64,000 nucleotides of DNA from an uncultured Prevotella sp. Lineage in GTDB: Bacteria > Bacteroidota > Bacteroidia > Bacteroidales > Bacteroidaceae. The stretch is from positions 1 through 64,000 of the forward strand of contig UQRP01000001.1 in assembly GCA_900543585.1 (NCBI GenBank), written 5' to 3'. Below are positions 24,163 through 32,811 of the stretch, one piece after another (the stretch's first letter is position 1; each line of letters begins with the position of its first letter). Both the position numbers and the translations under genes were made by a program. A model generated the notes under the pieces. That model was given only the letters and a program-made list of their open reading frames with translations, ran no database searches and was not told the origin of the DNA.

Positions 24163-26481
24163 TTAGTTAGCAAAATTCCAACTTATACCAAACCGGAAGA
24201 TGCGTTCGTTGAGTGGATAGTGAGGAGTGAAGAAATATTCTTTGTTGCCACTGCCACTGTTGATATGGCTCATCATGACGAAGAAGCGCGCCTTGCTAAG
24301 TTTGAAGTTAAGATATACGTTGGCAATGGGGTATCCGCCTATCTTAGTTGTGTTGTCACCGTTCTGAATGACAAACTGCCCAAGTGGTGCGAAATAGTCG
24401 GGAGCCGCATATTTGGTGAAATACCTTACGTCGGCACCAAAGTCGCAATTAAGCACGCGGGCGATCTTGAACCTTAGATAGAGGTTTGTGTAGATGTTCA
24501 GCGCAGGAACAGGCAATACAGACTGTTTCGTCGACTTCTGATAGGTAACCACGCTCTCCCAATTAAGTGGTCCAAAGGTAAAATCTTGGGCTATCTCTGC
24601 CGTCAGCAGCGTGATGGCGTCATTGTCTTGCTTGGGGGATACGGTATTGTACAGTCTCCCATTCTCAGAAGTGGTATAAGACCCGGAGAAGTAAGTCAGG
24701 TTTCTAATCTCATCGAAAGCGAAGCGTAAACGAGTGCGTGTCTTTTGATAATTTAGAACACCCTGCGCATGGAAATGGTCGAGCATGGACAGGTCGTCAT
24801 TCCACCACAGATGTCTGCTTTGGTAATGGCGATAGTAGAACGATGGCTTTTCATGGTGAAAGAATCCTGAGGCAGCCAGGGTCATGGTGTCTCTGAACAA
24901 GGGGAAGTTCAGATCTACGCCACCGTCGATTTTTATTTCTCCCATGTTGTATCCTGCAACAGCCACTTCACCCGTCACATTGAAGTGCAGCGTCTTGCCC
25001 TGCGTCTTGCTGAGCTGTCCGCCGACGGTAAAGCTGTTCTCATTCCATGTTGTTGTGCCGATAGAGTCGGGTAGAGTGTAATGGTTGAGTGTATGCGAGG
25101 CAAAGAGCTTCGCCCCCGCCTTGACCCATTTATTAAAGCCTTCGAGCAGTGAGATGGCAAAGGTGTTTCTCAGACTCCAGTGGCTCGTTTTGTCATAGAT
25201 GGAGTCATTGCCTAACTTCTCAATGACATTATAGGTATTGAGATAATAGTTCTCGGGCGTCTCGTAAGCCTCATAGATACGTCTGTAGTTATTGAAATCC
25301 AGCGTATGGATGAAGCTTGTGACAGGCACATATTCCGTTTTCATCCAAGAAGTATCTTCCTTCGCTTTGTTGGCAGCTGCTATGAGGCTGTCGGCAGCAG
25401 CTTTTCCTGCAACGGTTACCCGTTGTCCATTACCTTTGTCATTCTGCGGGGCTGCCGTTGTTGCTATTTTCGCATCGTCGGGTCGTCCACTAAAGGTCTG
25501 CGGCACCTTGACTTTGTCTTCATCGACATCCCTTCCCTGAGCCTTGGCGTCTTTCATGGCTTTCTCTTTCGCCTGTCGCTCGTCTTTCTCTTTTTGAGAG
25601 GCAATGGCGAATTTGCGGGCTTTGATCTCCTCGTCTGTCATACGCACTTTGCGGTTGAACCCGAGGCTATAGCGATGCGTGAAGAAAATATGCTGGTTGT
25701 CATTTCTGTTCCAGTTTTGCTCCAACATCGTGGGAATCTCTGTCGTGGCATAGCTCTCATTGTAGGATTCCGGATGAGTGATATAGTTATCATCCGTGAC
25801 GCCTCCGTTTTCCGCTACCTTTTGGTGCAAGGTTCGGAAGAGGAGGTGGGCTTGATAGCGGTCACCAATGTAGCTGCCGTAAAGGGAGAAATTCAAGTGT
25901 GACGTAGACTGACTGTTGTAGTATCCACGTCCATAGAGGTAGTCGAAAAGAAAGCCTGCTCCAATCTTTTTCCCGGCATTAACGGCAAATTTTGTTTTCA
26001 GATGGTCTTCTCCGTCTGTGCGGTTTCCACAATTATTGTATGAGATATTGGTAAGTGGCGACAAGGTGTTGGTGAAAAGAAAGTCCTCCACGGGCGTGAG
26101 AACAAAGTCATAGGGGTCCGTGAAGATAAAGTCACTTTCTTCCCTTCTGTCAATATAGATACGCGCCTGCCTGGGTGAGCCTAAATTGCCCAGGCTATTG
26201 TATTCACTCCTCAAACCTGTTGTGAAGATGCTGTTCATGAACATATGAGGAATGGTATCCGGCTGTGCCATCACCCGGTCACCAAACTTAGGGTCAACCT
26301 TCCATACATAGATACCCTCAGGAATCTCCTTGTCGGTGCCGAGAGAGTCAGCGATGTTCTTTCTGCTTCTACCGTTTGTGATATTTCCGTCGGCGTCAAT
26401 CGAGTTCATGGTATCATCGTATTGTGCAAGAGCCGGCAAGACGGGAACCAACAAAAGTATAAGAGCTATTATCTTCTTCAT
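24163..26481 (-). CDS. Putative porin (Porin_10-like outer membrane barrel)
   Basis: This 772-residue outer membrane protein has a Sec signal peptide (LILLLVPVLPALAQ, cleavage near residue 20). It consists of alternating amphipathic strands with aromatic girdles and ends in a C-terminal strand finishing GISWNFAN. The overall pattern fits the Bacteroidetes putative porin family (Porin_10). Residues about 281-380 form a highly charged Lys/Glu/Asp/Ala-rich insertion (around KEKDERQAKEKAMKDAKAQG) that interrupts the strand pattern and probably forms a large loop or plug. Its start overlaps the small membrane protein gene upstream by 4 bases (ATGA). Confidence 0.82.
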   Translation of the reverse strand: MKKIIALILLLVPVLPALAQYDDTMNSIDADGNITNGRSRKNIADSLGTDKEIPEGIYVWKVDPKFGDRVMAQPDTIPHMFMNSIFTTGLRSEYNSLGNLGSPRQARIYIDRREESDFIFTDPYDFVLTPVEDFLFTNTLSPLTNISYNNCGNRTDGEDHLKTKFAVNAGKKIGAGFLFDYLYGRGYYNSQSTSHLNFSLYGSYIGDRYQAHLLFRTLHQKVAENGGVTDDNYITHPESYNESYATTEIPTMLEQNWNRNDNQHIFFTHRYSLGFNRKVRMTDEEIKARKFAIASQKEKDERQAKEKAMKDAKAQGRDVDEDKVKVPQTFSGRPDDAKIATTAAPQNDKGNGQRVTVAGKAAADSLIAAANKAKEDTSWMKTEYVPVTSFIHTLDFNNYRRIYEAYETPENYYLNTYNVIEKLGNDSIYDKTSHWSLRNTFAISLLEGFNKWVKAGAKLFASHTLNHYTLPDSIGTTTWNENSFTVGGQLSKTQGKTLHFNVTGEVAVAGYNMGEIKIDGGVDLNFPLFRDTMTLAASGFFHHEKPSFYYRHYQSRHLWWNDDLSMLDHFHAQGVLNYQKTRTRLRFAFDEIRNLTYFSGSYTTSENGRLYNTVSPKQDNDAITLLTAEIAQDFTFGPLNWESVVTYQKSTKQSVLPVPALNIYTNLYLRFKIARVLNCDFGADVRYFTKYAAPDYFAPLGQFVIQNGDNTTKIGGYPIANVYLNFKLSKARFFVMMSHINSGSGNKEYFFTPHYPLNERIFRFGISWNFAN

Positions 26482-26705
26482 TTAATGAATCGTAAAGCGC
26501 ACTCAATGATTTTGAAAACCATGGCTGCGAGGATAACGATAATGCCTAAAGTCTGTGGTGTGTGGACAAGATAGAGTACGACACCTATTACTGCCCCTAT
26601 CATAAAAATAATGTTCAGCCATTGCCGTGCGGACCGGAAACGATCACTCTTCTCAGGCAGCTCGTGACTGTGCCGTCTGTCCATATATTGCTGTTTTGTC
26701 TCCAT
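26478..26705 (-). CDS. Small membrane protein of unknown function
   Basis: This 75-residue protein has a charged N-terminus (METKQQYMDRRHSHELPEKS) followed by two hydrophobic segments (about 30-48 and 53-70). I do not recognise the family. The stop overlaps the porin start by 4 bases, so the two are translationally coupled. Similar small two-helix proteins are common ahead of envelope genes in Bacteroidales, but no function can be given. Confidence 0.7.
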   Translation of the reverse strand: METKQQYMDRRHSHELPEKSDRFRSARQWLNIIFMIGAVIGVVLYLVHTPQTLGIIVILAAMVFKIIECALRFIK

Positions 26706-26761
26706 TTCTTTGAATTCTTAGTGTCAAACGCTCTTTATACTATATATAGGGTATTTCTATA

Positions 26762-27436
26762 TTATTCTGCCTTAATATTAAGGGCCGTCTCTATTCTTCC
26801 GAATATGTTATCCTTGCGGTCTATAGTCTTCCTTCTGAACTTCCCGCTTCCTTTATAAAGCTTAGTGCCCTTCTTGTTTAAAGCATTGCTGTCAGAAATC
26901 CAGTCATCAGCGCTGATTTTCATTCCGGTAGGTCTGTCCATCTCGTAAGCATAGCTGATGCGTTGCATGGTCACGTTGACATGCCCGTCGGTAGCCTTGG
27001 CGATGAGTGTATATTTGAACTGCGTTCTGTCAAGGGCAATGAAACTGCTTGAGAACACCAGCCATTCGTTGATGATAGCAACGATGGTATGCTCACCTTT
27101 GTTGACAGCAGCAATACGGCTTTGGGGCTGTAGGTCATCAGATTTTCCCTCATTGACAACGGAGTCTATGACAGCGTATACCTTTTGGTAGATTTCTTCA
27201 GCACTCATCCCCGGAACATCCTTATCGAGTGTGAATACCACCCGTCCGTCGACTGTAGGCACAGCGCCAGTCAGATATTTTGCATCTTCTTTTTTTATGA
27301 CCTTTTCTTTCTTTTCCTTAACTGTTTTCTCTGTATTCTCTTTAGCATTGTCTGGAATTTCCCAGACATTGCTTTGTGCCAATGCAGCCAATGGAAGGTA
27401 TGCGAGGACGATGATAATAATCTTTTTCATGCGCAT
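26762..27436 (-). CDS. DUF4468 domain-containing exported protein
   Basis: This protein of up to 224 residues has a signal peptide (MKKIIIIVLAYLPLAALAQS); either the first or the second Met may be the start. A short Lys/Glu-rich linker (KENTEKTVKEKKEKVIKKED) leads to a DUF4468-like beta-alpha domain at about 60-150 (GRVVFTLDKDVPGMSAEEIY), a family frequent in Bacteroidetes envelope proteins with unknown role. A minus-strand TAATTTTG at 27451-27458 is a probable -7 element. It lies 56 bases upstream of the small membrane protein and could be part of the same unit. Confidence 0.78.
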   Translation of the reverse strand: MRMKKIIIIVLAYLPLAALAQSNVWEIPDNAKENTEKTVKEKKEKVIKKEDAKYLTGAVPTVDGRVVFTLDKDVPGMSAEEIYQKVYAVIDSVVNEGKSDDLQPQSRIAAVNKGEHTIVAIINEWLVFSSSFIALDRTQFKYTLIAKATDGHVNVTMQRISYAYEMDRPTGMKISADDWISDSNALNKKGTKLYKGSGKFRRKTIDRKDNIFGRIETALNIKAE

Positions 27437-27534
27437 GTAATTATTTAAAGCAAAATTAATAAGAAAAGATGTGAAACAAGGTGTTGACTTGCTTTTTAAC
27501 TTTTATTTTGCGGAATTGTTATGCTTGCAGGGCA

Positions 27535-29571
27535 TCAGTTTTTCAACTCAAGTTGTTTCTGCAACCTGACAATCTCGTCTCTGTATTGAGCCGCCTGTAT
27601 GAAGTCAAGCTTCTTGGCCGCCTCTTCCATTAGCTTCTTGGTATTGGCGATGCTCTTTTCGAGCTCCGGTCTTGTCATCCGGTTGATGATAGGATCGGCC
27701 GCAAAGGCAGCATTCGTCTCAGGCTCTATATACGCTGTCTGGGCTGGCTTTCTCGGTGTCTCATAGTCCTCGCCGTCAGACAATGGTAATGAACCTTTGA
27801 TGTCTTTGACAATCTGCTTCGGGGTGATGTGGTGGTCCTCATTATATTTTAGCTGTATACTTCTTCGCCTTGCTGTCTCGTCAATAGTCTTCTGCATGCT
27901 CTCTGTGATGGTGTCGGCATACATAATCACTTTTCCGTTCACGTTTCTTGCTGCACGGCCCGCCGTCTGCGTGAGGCTCCGATGGCTGCGCAAGAATCCT
28001 TCTTTATCGGCATCGAGTATAGCGACAAGAGATACCTCTGGCAAGTCAAGACCTTCTCTAAGGAGATTGACGCCGACGAGAACGTCGTAGACACCAGCCC
28101 GAAGGTCGTTCATGATCTTCACGCGGTCGAGGGTGGCCACGTCGCTATGAATGTAGTTAGCCTTAATGTTATGGTTTAACAGATATTCTGTAAGTTCCTC
28201 AGCCATACGCTTTGTCAGCGTTGTCACGAGTACCCTTTCACCGCGGTTGCTGCGTGTGAGAATTTCATCGAGAAGATCGTCAATCTGATTCTCAGAAGGT
28301 CTGACTTCTATCTCGGGGTCCAGAAGACCGGTAGGACGAATCAGCTGTTCTACAACGACCCCTTCAGCTTCCTGAAGTTCATAGTTGGCAGGTGTAGCCG
28401 AGACATAGATGACCTGATGAATCATCTCGTGGAACTCTTCGAATCGTAAGGGACGGTTATCGAAAGCCGCCGGAAGACGGAATCCATACTCCACGAGGTT
28501 CTGCTTCCTGGCCCTGTCACCACCATACATGGCATTGATTTGCGGCACAGTGACATGGCTTTCGTCGATGACCATCAGATAGTCTTTGGGGAAGAAATCC
28601 AACAGACAGTAAGGACGCTCGCCTGGCTGGCGTCCGTCAAAATATCGGGAGTAGTTTTCTATTCCAGAACAATGTCCTAATTCCTTAATCATTTCAAGGT
28701 CATATTCCACTCGCTCTTTAATGCGCTGTGCTTTGATGTCATCCCCGATGGAATGGAAGTATTCTACCTGCTTGACCATGTCGTCTTGAATCAGTCTGAC
28801 AGCATTCTCTGTCTGTTCTTTGGAAGTGACGAAAAGGTTGGCAGGATAAATGGAGTAATCGGCAAAACTTTGAGCCGAACGCATTGTTACGGGGTCAACC
28901 TCCTCAATGCTGTCAATTTCATCGTCCCACCATGTTACCCGAAGGATATAGTCGGAATATGCCATGGCAATATTGACGGTATCGCCTTTGACGGAGAAGC
29001 AACCGCGCTGCAGATCGATGTCATTTCTGACATAGAGCGCATTGACCAATTTACGCAGGAAGTCATTCCGGTCTATCTTTTGTCCCGTTTTAATCTTCAC
29101 CACATTCTCCTGCATGGCAATGGGTGCTCCCATACCATAGATACACGAAACAGATGAAACGATGATGACATCCTTACGGCCCGAGAGAAGGTCGCTGACA
29201 GCGGCAAGTCGCAGTTTGTCGATCTCGTCATTGATAGCAAGATCTTTCTCTATATAAGTGTCAGTGGATGGCATGTAGGCCTCCGGCTGATAGTAATCAT
29301 AGTAGCTGACATAGTAGTCTACGGCATTGTTGGGGAAGAACCCTTTCATTTCTTCGTAGAGCTGCGCTGCAAGTGTTTTGTTGTGGCTCAGGACAAGGGT
29401 AGGCTTGTTGACGTTGGCAATGACATTGGCGACAGTAAAGGTCTTACCAGATCCGGTAACACCAAGCAGTACCTGTGCGGGGTCTCCTTCCTCCACACCC
29501 TGTGTCAATTTTGCTATAGCCTCAGGCTGGTCGCCGGTAGGCTTGAATTTTGATGATATCTTAAAATCCAT
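27535..29571 (-). CDS. uvrB: UvrABC system protein B
   Basis: This roughly 678-residue DNA damage-verification helicase of nucleotide excision repair has Walker A (LLGVTGSGKTFTVANV), the beta-hairpin region (YYVSYYDYYQPEAY), the DESH-type motif (LMVIDESHVTVPQ), motifs V/VI (VGVNLLREGLDLPEVSLVA, QTAGRAARN) and the C-terminal UvrC-binding UVR domain (KLMEEAAKKLDFIQAAQYRD). The ATG at 29571 (MDFKISSKFKPTGDQPEAI) is chosen over an upstream TTG that lies within a TAACTTTG box. That box (complement of 29578-29585) sits only 6 bases from the ATG, so if it is the promoter the mRNA is essentially leaderless. Confidence 0.97.
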   Translation of the reverse strand: MDFKISSKFKPTGDQPEAIAKLTQGVEEGDPAQVLLGVTGSGKTFTVANVIANVNKPTLVLSHNKTLAAQLYEEMKGFFPNNAVDYYVSYYDYYQPEAYMPSTDTYIEKDLAINDEIDKLRLAAVSDLLSGRKDVIIVSSVSCIYGMGAPIAMQENVVKIKTGQKIDRNDFLRKLVNALYVRNDIDLQRGCFSVKGDTVNIAMAYSDYILRVTWWDDEIDSIEEVDPVTMRSAQSFADYSIYPANLFVTSKEQTENAVRLIQDDMVKQVEYFHSIGDDIKAQRIKERVEYDLEMIKELGHCSGIENYSRYFDGRQPGERPYCLLDFFPKDYLMVIDESHVTVPQINAMYGGDRARKQNLVEYGFRLPAAFDNRPLRFEEFHEMIHQVIYVSATPANYELQEAEGVVVEQLIRPTGLLDPEIEVRPSENQIDDLLDEILTRSNRGERVLVTTLTKRMAEELTEYLLNHNIKANYIHSDVATLDRVKIMNDLRAGVYDVLVGVNLLREGLDLPEVSLVAILDADKEGFLRSHRSLTQTAGRAARNVNGKVIMYADTITESMQKTIDETARRRSIQLKYNEDHHITPKQIVKDIKGSLPLSDGEDYETPRKPAQTAYIEPETNAAFAADPIINRMTRPELEKSIANTKKLMEEAAKKLDFIQAAQYRDEIVRLQKQLELKN

Positions 29572-29644
29572 AATTGGCAAAGTTACTAATTTTTCTACTA
29601 CTACACTAAGAAATATGTAAATTTACGCAAAAAAAACAATGAGA

Positions 29645-29677
29645 TTTGCCCTATGTTATATTTTATATGTAAATTTG
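29645..29677 (+). promoter_or_regulatory. Promoter of bamD-rpoZ-DUF4293
   Basis: TTTG (29645-29648), a 21-base spacer and TAAATTTG (29670-29677) match the phylum consensus. The start would fall near 29684, leaving almost no leader before the ATG at 29688, so initiation may occur at the second Met (29697). Confidence 0.65.
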
Positions 29678-29687
29678 CAAATCATTA

Positions 29688-30530
29688 ATGAGCAATATGA
29701 AGAAAATAGCGTTAGTTGCTGTTTCCACAGTGCTTCTGTTTGGAAGTTGCGCAAAGGAGTTTAACAGCGTTTACAAGTCATCCGACTACCGTTATAAGTA
29801 TGAGTATGCCAAAGAGAGTTTTGCTCTTGGTCGGTATCAGCGTGCTTCCACACTTCTCCAGGAACTTATCATCCCGGAGAAAGGAAGCCAGGACGCTCAG
29901 GAGTGTCTCTACATGCTTGGTATGGCGGAATATCTGAGTCGTGACTATGAGACGGCGAGTGAGACTTTCAAAAAATATGTTAAGTCTTACCCGCGTGGCC
30001 AATATGCAGAGGAGGCAGAATACTATGTTGGTCAGAGCCTGTTTATGAGTACTCCTGAGCCTCGTTTGGACCAGACGCAGACCGTTGCTGCTATCTCTGC
30101 TTTTCAGGAGTATCTGGATTTGTATCCTGACGCCAGGTACAAGGATCAGGCTCAGAACAAGTTGTTTCAGCTTCAGGATAAATTGGTGGACAAGGAACTC
30201 TATTCAGCAGAGCTCTACTACAATTTAGGATCCTATTTTGGCAATTGCACGAATGGGGGCAACAACTACGAGGCCTGTATCGTAACCTCTCAGAATGCTA
30301 TTAAGGATTATCCTTACACCAAGAAACGTGAGCAGTTTGCCACACTTATCATGAAAAGCAAGTATCACCTTGCCGAGCAGAGTGTGGAGTCGAAGAAGCT
30401 GGAACGTTATCAGGATGCTGAAGAAGAATGCTATGGCTTCATCAATGAATATCCTGATTCCAAAGAGCGAAAGACTGCTGAGGAGTTTATACAGAAATGT
30501 AAGAAGATAACTGCCAACGCGCAAGATTGA
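29688..30530 (+). CDS. bamD: Outer membrane protein assembly factor BamD
   Basis: This is a 280-residue lipoprotein of the BAM complex that folds beta-barrels into the outer membrane. The lipobox LFGSC places the modified Cys at residue 21 (counting from the first ATG). TPR-like repeats follow: YKYEYAKESFALGRYQRAST, DYETASETFKKYVKSYPRG and AISAFQEYLDLYPDARYKD, the DYETA-x5-YPxG pattern being typical of BamD/YfiO. It is the first gene of a three-gene operon with rpoZ and DUF4293, divergent from uvrB. Confidence 0.93.
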   Translation: MSNMKKIALVAVSTVLLFGSCAKEFNSVYKSSDYRYKYEYAKESFALGRYQRASTLLQELIIPEKGSQDAQECLYMLGMAEYLSRDYETASETFKKYVKSYPRGQYAEEAEYYVGQSLFMSTPEPRLDQTQTVAAISAFQEYLDLYPDARYKDQAQNKLFQLQDKLVDKELYSAELYYNLGSYFGNCTNGGNNYEACIVTSQNAIKDYPYTKKREQFATLIMKSKYHLAEQSVESKKLERYQDAEEECYGFINEYPDSKERKTAEEFIQKCKKITANAQD

Positions 30531-30574
30531 AAATTATAAGTCAACAAAATATAGCTGTAAATATTAATTTAGAT

Positions 30575-30922
30575 ATGGATTACAAGAAGTCTAAGGCGCC
30601 GGTAACGACTGTTACGCGCAACATCATGGATTTGAGCAAGGAAACTGGCAATGTCTACGAAAGTGTGGTCATTATCGGCAAGCGTGCCAATCAGATCTCT
30701 GTTGAGATAAAGTCAGATTTAAACAAGAAACTGGCAGAATTCGCTTCCTACAATGACTCTCTGGAGGAGGTCTTTGAGAACCGCGAGCAGATAGAGATAA
30801 GCCGTTATTACGAAAAGCTGCCTAAACCTACACTCTTGGCTACTCAGGAGTTCATCGAGGGCAATATCTACTGGCGCGACCCTTCAAAGGACAATACTAA
30901 TAAGGATCAGGATACGTTATGA
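30575..30922 (+). CDS. rpoZ: RNA polymerase omega-type (Rpb6-like) subunit
   Basis: This is a 115-residue protein counted from the ATG at 30575 (MDYKKSKAPVTTVTRNIMDL). The longer frame from 30527 overlaps the bamD stop and has no family-like sequence. The NVYESVVIIGKRANQISVEI segment matches the omega/Rpb6 core that clamps the beta' C-terminus. Its place between bamD and a DUF4293 gene is, to my knowledge, conserved in Bacteroidales. Its stop overlaps the next start by 4 bases. Confidence 0.88.
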   Translation: MDYKKSKAPVTTVTRNIMDLSKETGNVYESVVIIGKRANQISVEIKSDLNKKLAEFASYNDSLEEVFENREQIEISRYYEKLPKPTLLATQEFIEGNIYWRDPSKDNTNKDQDTL

Positions 30923-31368
30923 TACAACGCAAGCAGACCATATTCTTACTTCTTGCCTTGGCAGCAATGGTAGTATGCCTCTGTCTGCCAATCGGCAGCA
31001 CGGCATCTCATGGACTTGCCGCACACAGCGAATGGTACAACCTTGGCGTGTATGCCCCCAATGGTCTCAATGCGCAGCCTCTATTATTTATCGACCTTGT
31101 TGTTGCAGGTTCTCTGACACTGATAGACATCTTCCTTTATACCCGACGCCGTTTACAGATGAAAATCTGTGTGGCGAGTATTATCCTCTGCCTTGTTTGG
31201 TATGGATATTATGTCTTCCGTGCTGTGAGTGAGTTTGCACCACAAGGAGGTTTCCATGTTGGCTTTGCCGTATGCCTGCCTTTTGTAGCCATCGTTTTCC
31301 TGATTTTGGCACGGCGCGGCATTAAGGCTGATGAGGACTTGATAAAGTCTATGGACCGAATAAGATAA
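30919..31368 (+). CDS. DUF4293 family membrane protein
   Basis: This 149-residue protein has four predicted transmembrane helices (about 7-24, 56-74, 81-100 and 113-132) and a short charged C-terminus. It opens MIQRKQTIFLLLA, typical of DUF4293 proteins, which are found almost only in Bacteroidetes and have no known function. It overlaps rpoZ by 4 bases and is followed by a terminator. Confidence 0.85.
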   Translation: MIQRKQTIFLLLALAAMVVCLCLPIGSTASHGLAAHSEWYNLGVYAPNGLNAQPLLFIDLVVAGSLTLIDIFLYTRRRLQMKICVASIILCLVWYGYYVFRAVSEFAPQGGFHVGFAVCLPFVAIVFLILARRGIKADEDLIKSMDRIR

Positions 31369-31372
31369 TATT

Positions 31373-31434
31373 CAAGATGATGGCAACATCGTCTTGCCAG
31401 AAGCCGTACCATATTTACCGATGGTGCGGCTTTT
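31373..31434 (+). terminator. Double hairpin terminator after the bamD operon
   Basis: A small hairpin at 31374-31395 (AAGATGATG/CATCGTCTT type) is followed by the main stem, AAGCCGTACCAT (31401-31412) with ATGGTGCGGCTT (31421-31432) containing one G-T pair, and a short T run. Confidence 0.7.
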
Positions 31435-31464
31435 AGGTAAACACTCATTAGGATATTTGAATCT

Positions 31465-32799
31465 ATGAAACGAATAGTTTTCCTCTTTATTGCTGCATTG
31501 TTTGTTACATGTGGCTTTGCTCAAGCGCAACAGTATCGAGACAGATATAAGGTTAAGAAGAAAGACACACTTTACGGCATAGCGAAGAAATATGACATCT
31601 CTGTTGATGCCTTGATAGAGGCCAATCCGGAGATGAAGGTGGACGGCTATGAGATGAAGAAGGGTGACTATGTTCTGATTCCTTTTGCAACAAAGAAAAC
31701 AGGGAGTGCCAAAGCGTCTCCAGTCTCTTCAGCTCCTTTCGCTGGAAAGACGGTGAACGTGGGTGTGATGTTGCCCTTGCATGATGTCGATGGCGACGGC
31801 AGGCGCATGGTAGAATACTATCGTGGACTGCTGATGGCATGTGATTCCTTGCGTGCTCAGGGGATGAATGTTAATGTCAATGCTTGGAATGTCAATATTG
31901 ATGCCGACATCACCAAGTTTATGCCTCAGGCTGCTGCAGCAAAATGCAATATCATCTTTGGCCCCTTATATTCTAAGCAGGTTCATGCTTTGGCAGAATT
32001 CTGTAAAGCACGAAACATTAAGATGGTTATTCCGTTTTCCATCTCTGGAGATGACGTGTCGCTTTATCCTCAGATTTTTCAGGTTTATCAGACGGATGAC
32101 CGCCTCACGAATAGCTCGATAGAGAGTTTTCTTAAACTCTTTGCCAACGCTCATCCTGTCTTTATAGACTGTAATGACAAATCTTCAAAGAAAGCCAGTT
32201 TCACCTTTGGACTCCGCACACGTCTTGAGAGCAATGGTGTCAGATATGGCATTACAAACTTGAATAGCTCTGACGATGCCTTTGCCAAACAGTTCAGCAC
32301 GACACAGACCAATGTTGTCATTCTGAATACAGGCCGCTCGCCGGAATTGACGCAAGTGCTTAATAAGTTGTCCACATTGAAGTCGCTAAAGCCAGGTTTG
32401 CGGATCAGCCTCTATGGCTACACGGAGTGGTTGATGTATCTTGGCATTGACGAAGCCAAATTTCATGAGTTTGATACTTATATACCATCTACCTTCTTCT
32501 ACAATCCTTACGACAGCCGAACGCGTGGATTTGAACAGAATTATAGGAAGTGGTTCAAGGGCGATATGCAATCAGCTCTTCCGCGTTTTGCTTTGACAGG
32601 CTACGATCATGGTCAGTTCTTTCTGCGTGGTATCGCCTCAATGGGTAAAAACTTTAATGGAACGGCAAAGCAGAATGCCTATAAGGCAATACAGACGCCT
32701 CTGTCTTTCAAACAGATAAGTACAGCGGGCATGCAGAACTGCTTTTTTGAACTGTTACATTATAAGACTGACGGTGGTATAGATGCAGTGTCATTTTAA
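31465..32799 (+). CDS. LysM domain fused to a periplasmic-binding-protein-like domain
   Basis: This is a 444-residue exported protein with signal peptide ending at VTCGFAQAQ (about residue 22). One LysM domain (about 27-76: YKVKKKDTLYGIAKKYDISV followed by ALIEANPEM) should bind peptidoglycan. From about residue 95 the sequence reads as a type 1 periplasmic-binding fold of the Leu/Ile/Val-binding (Peripla_BP_6) class: NVGVMLPLHDVDGDGRRMVE, IIFGPLYSKQVHALAEFC and the ISLYGYTEWL segment. A similar pairing exists in LpoA-like and Bacteroidetes proteins thought to serve cell-wall assembly. No transporter genes are adjacent, so a cell-wall or signalling role is more likely than transport. Confidence 0.85.
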   Translation: MKRIVFLFIAALFVTCGFAQAQQYRDRYKVKKKDTLYGIAKKYDISVDALIEANPEMKVDGYEMKKGDYVLIPFATKKTGSAKASPVSSAPFAGKTVNVGVMLPLHDVDGDGRRMVEYYRGLLMACDSLRAQGMNVNVNAWNVNIDADITKFMPQAAAAKCNIIFGPLYSKQVHALAEFCKARNIKMVIPFSISGDDVSLYPQIFQVYQTDDRLTNSSIESFLKLFANAHPVFIDCNDKSSKKASFTFGLRTRLESNGVRYGITNLNSSDDAFAKQFSTTQTNVVILNTGRSPELTQVLNKLSTLKSLKPGLRISLYGYTEWLMYLGIDEAKFHEFDTYIPSTFFYNPYDSRTRGFEQNYRKWFKGDMQSALPRFALTGYDHGQFFLRGIASMGKNFNGTAKQNAYKAIQTPLSFKQISTAGMQNCFFELLHYKTDGGIDAVSF

Positions 32800-32811
32800 G
32801 AATCAGAGATT

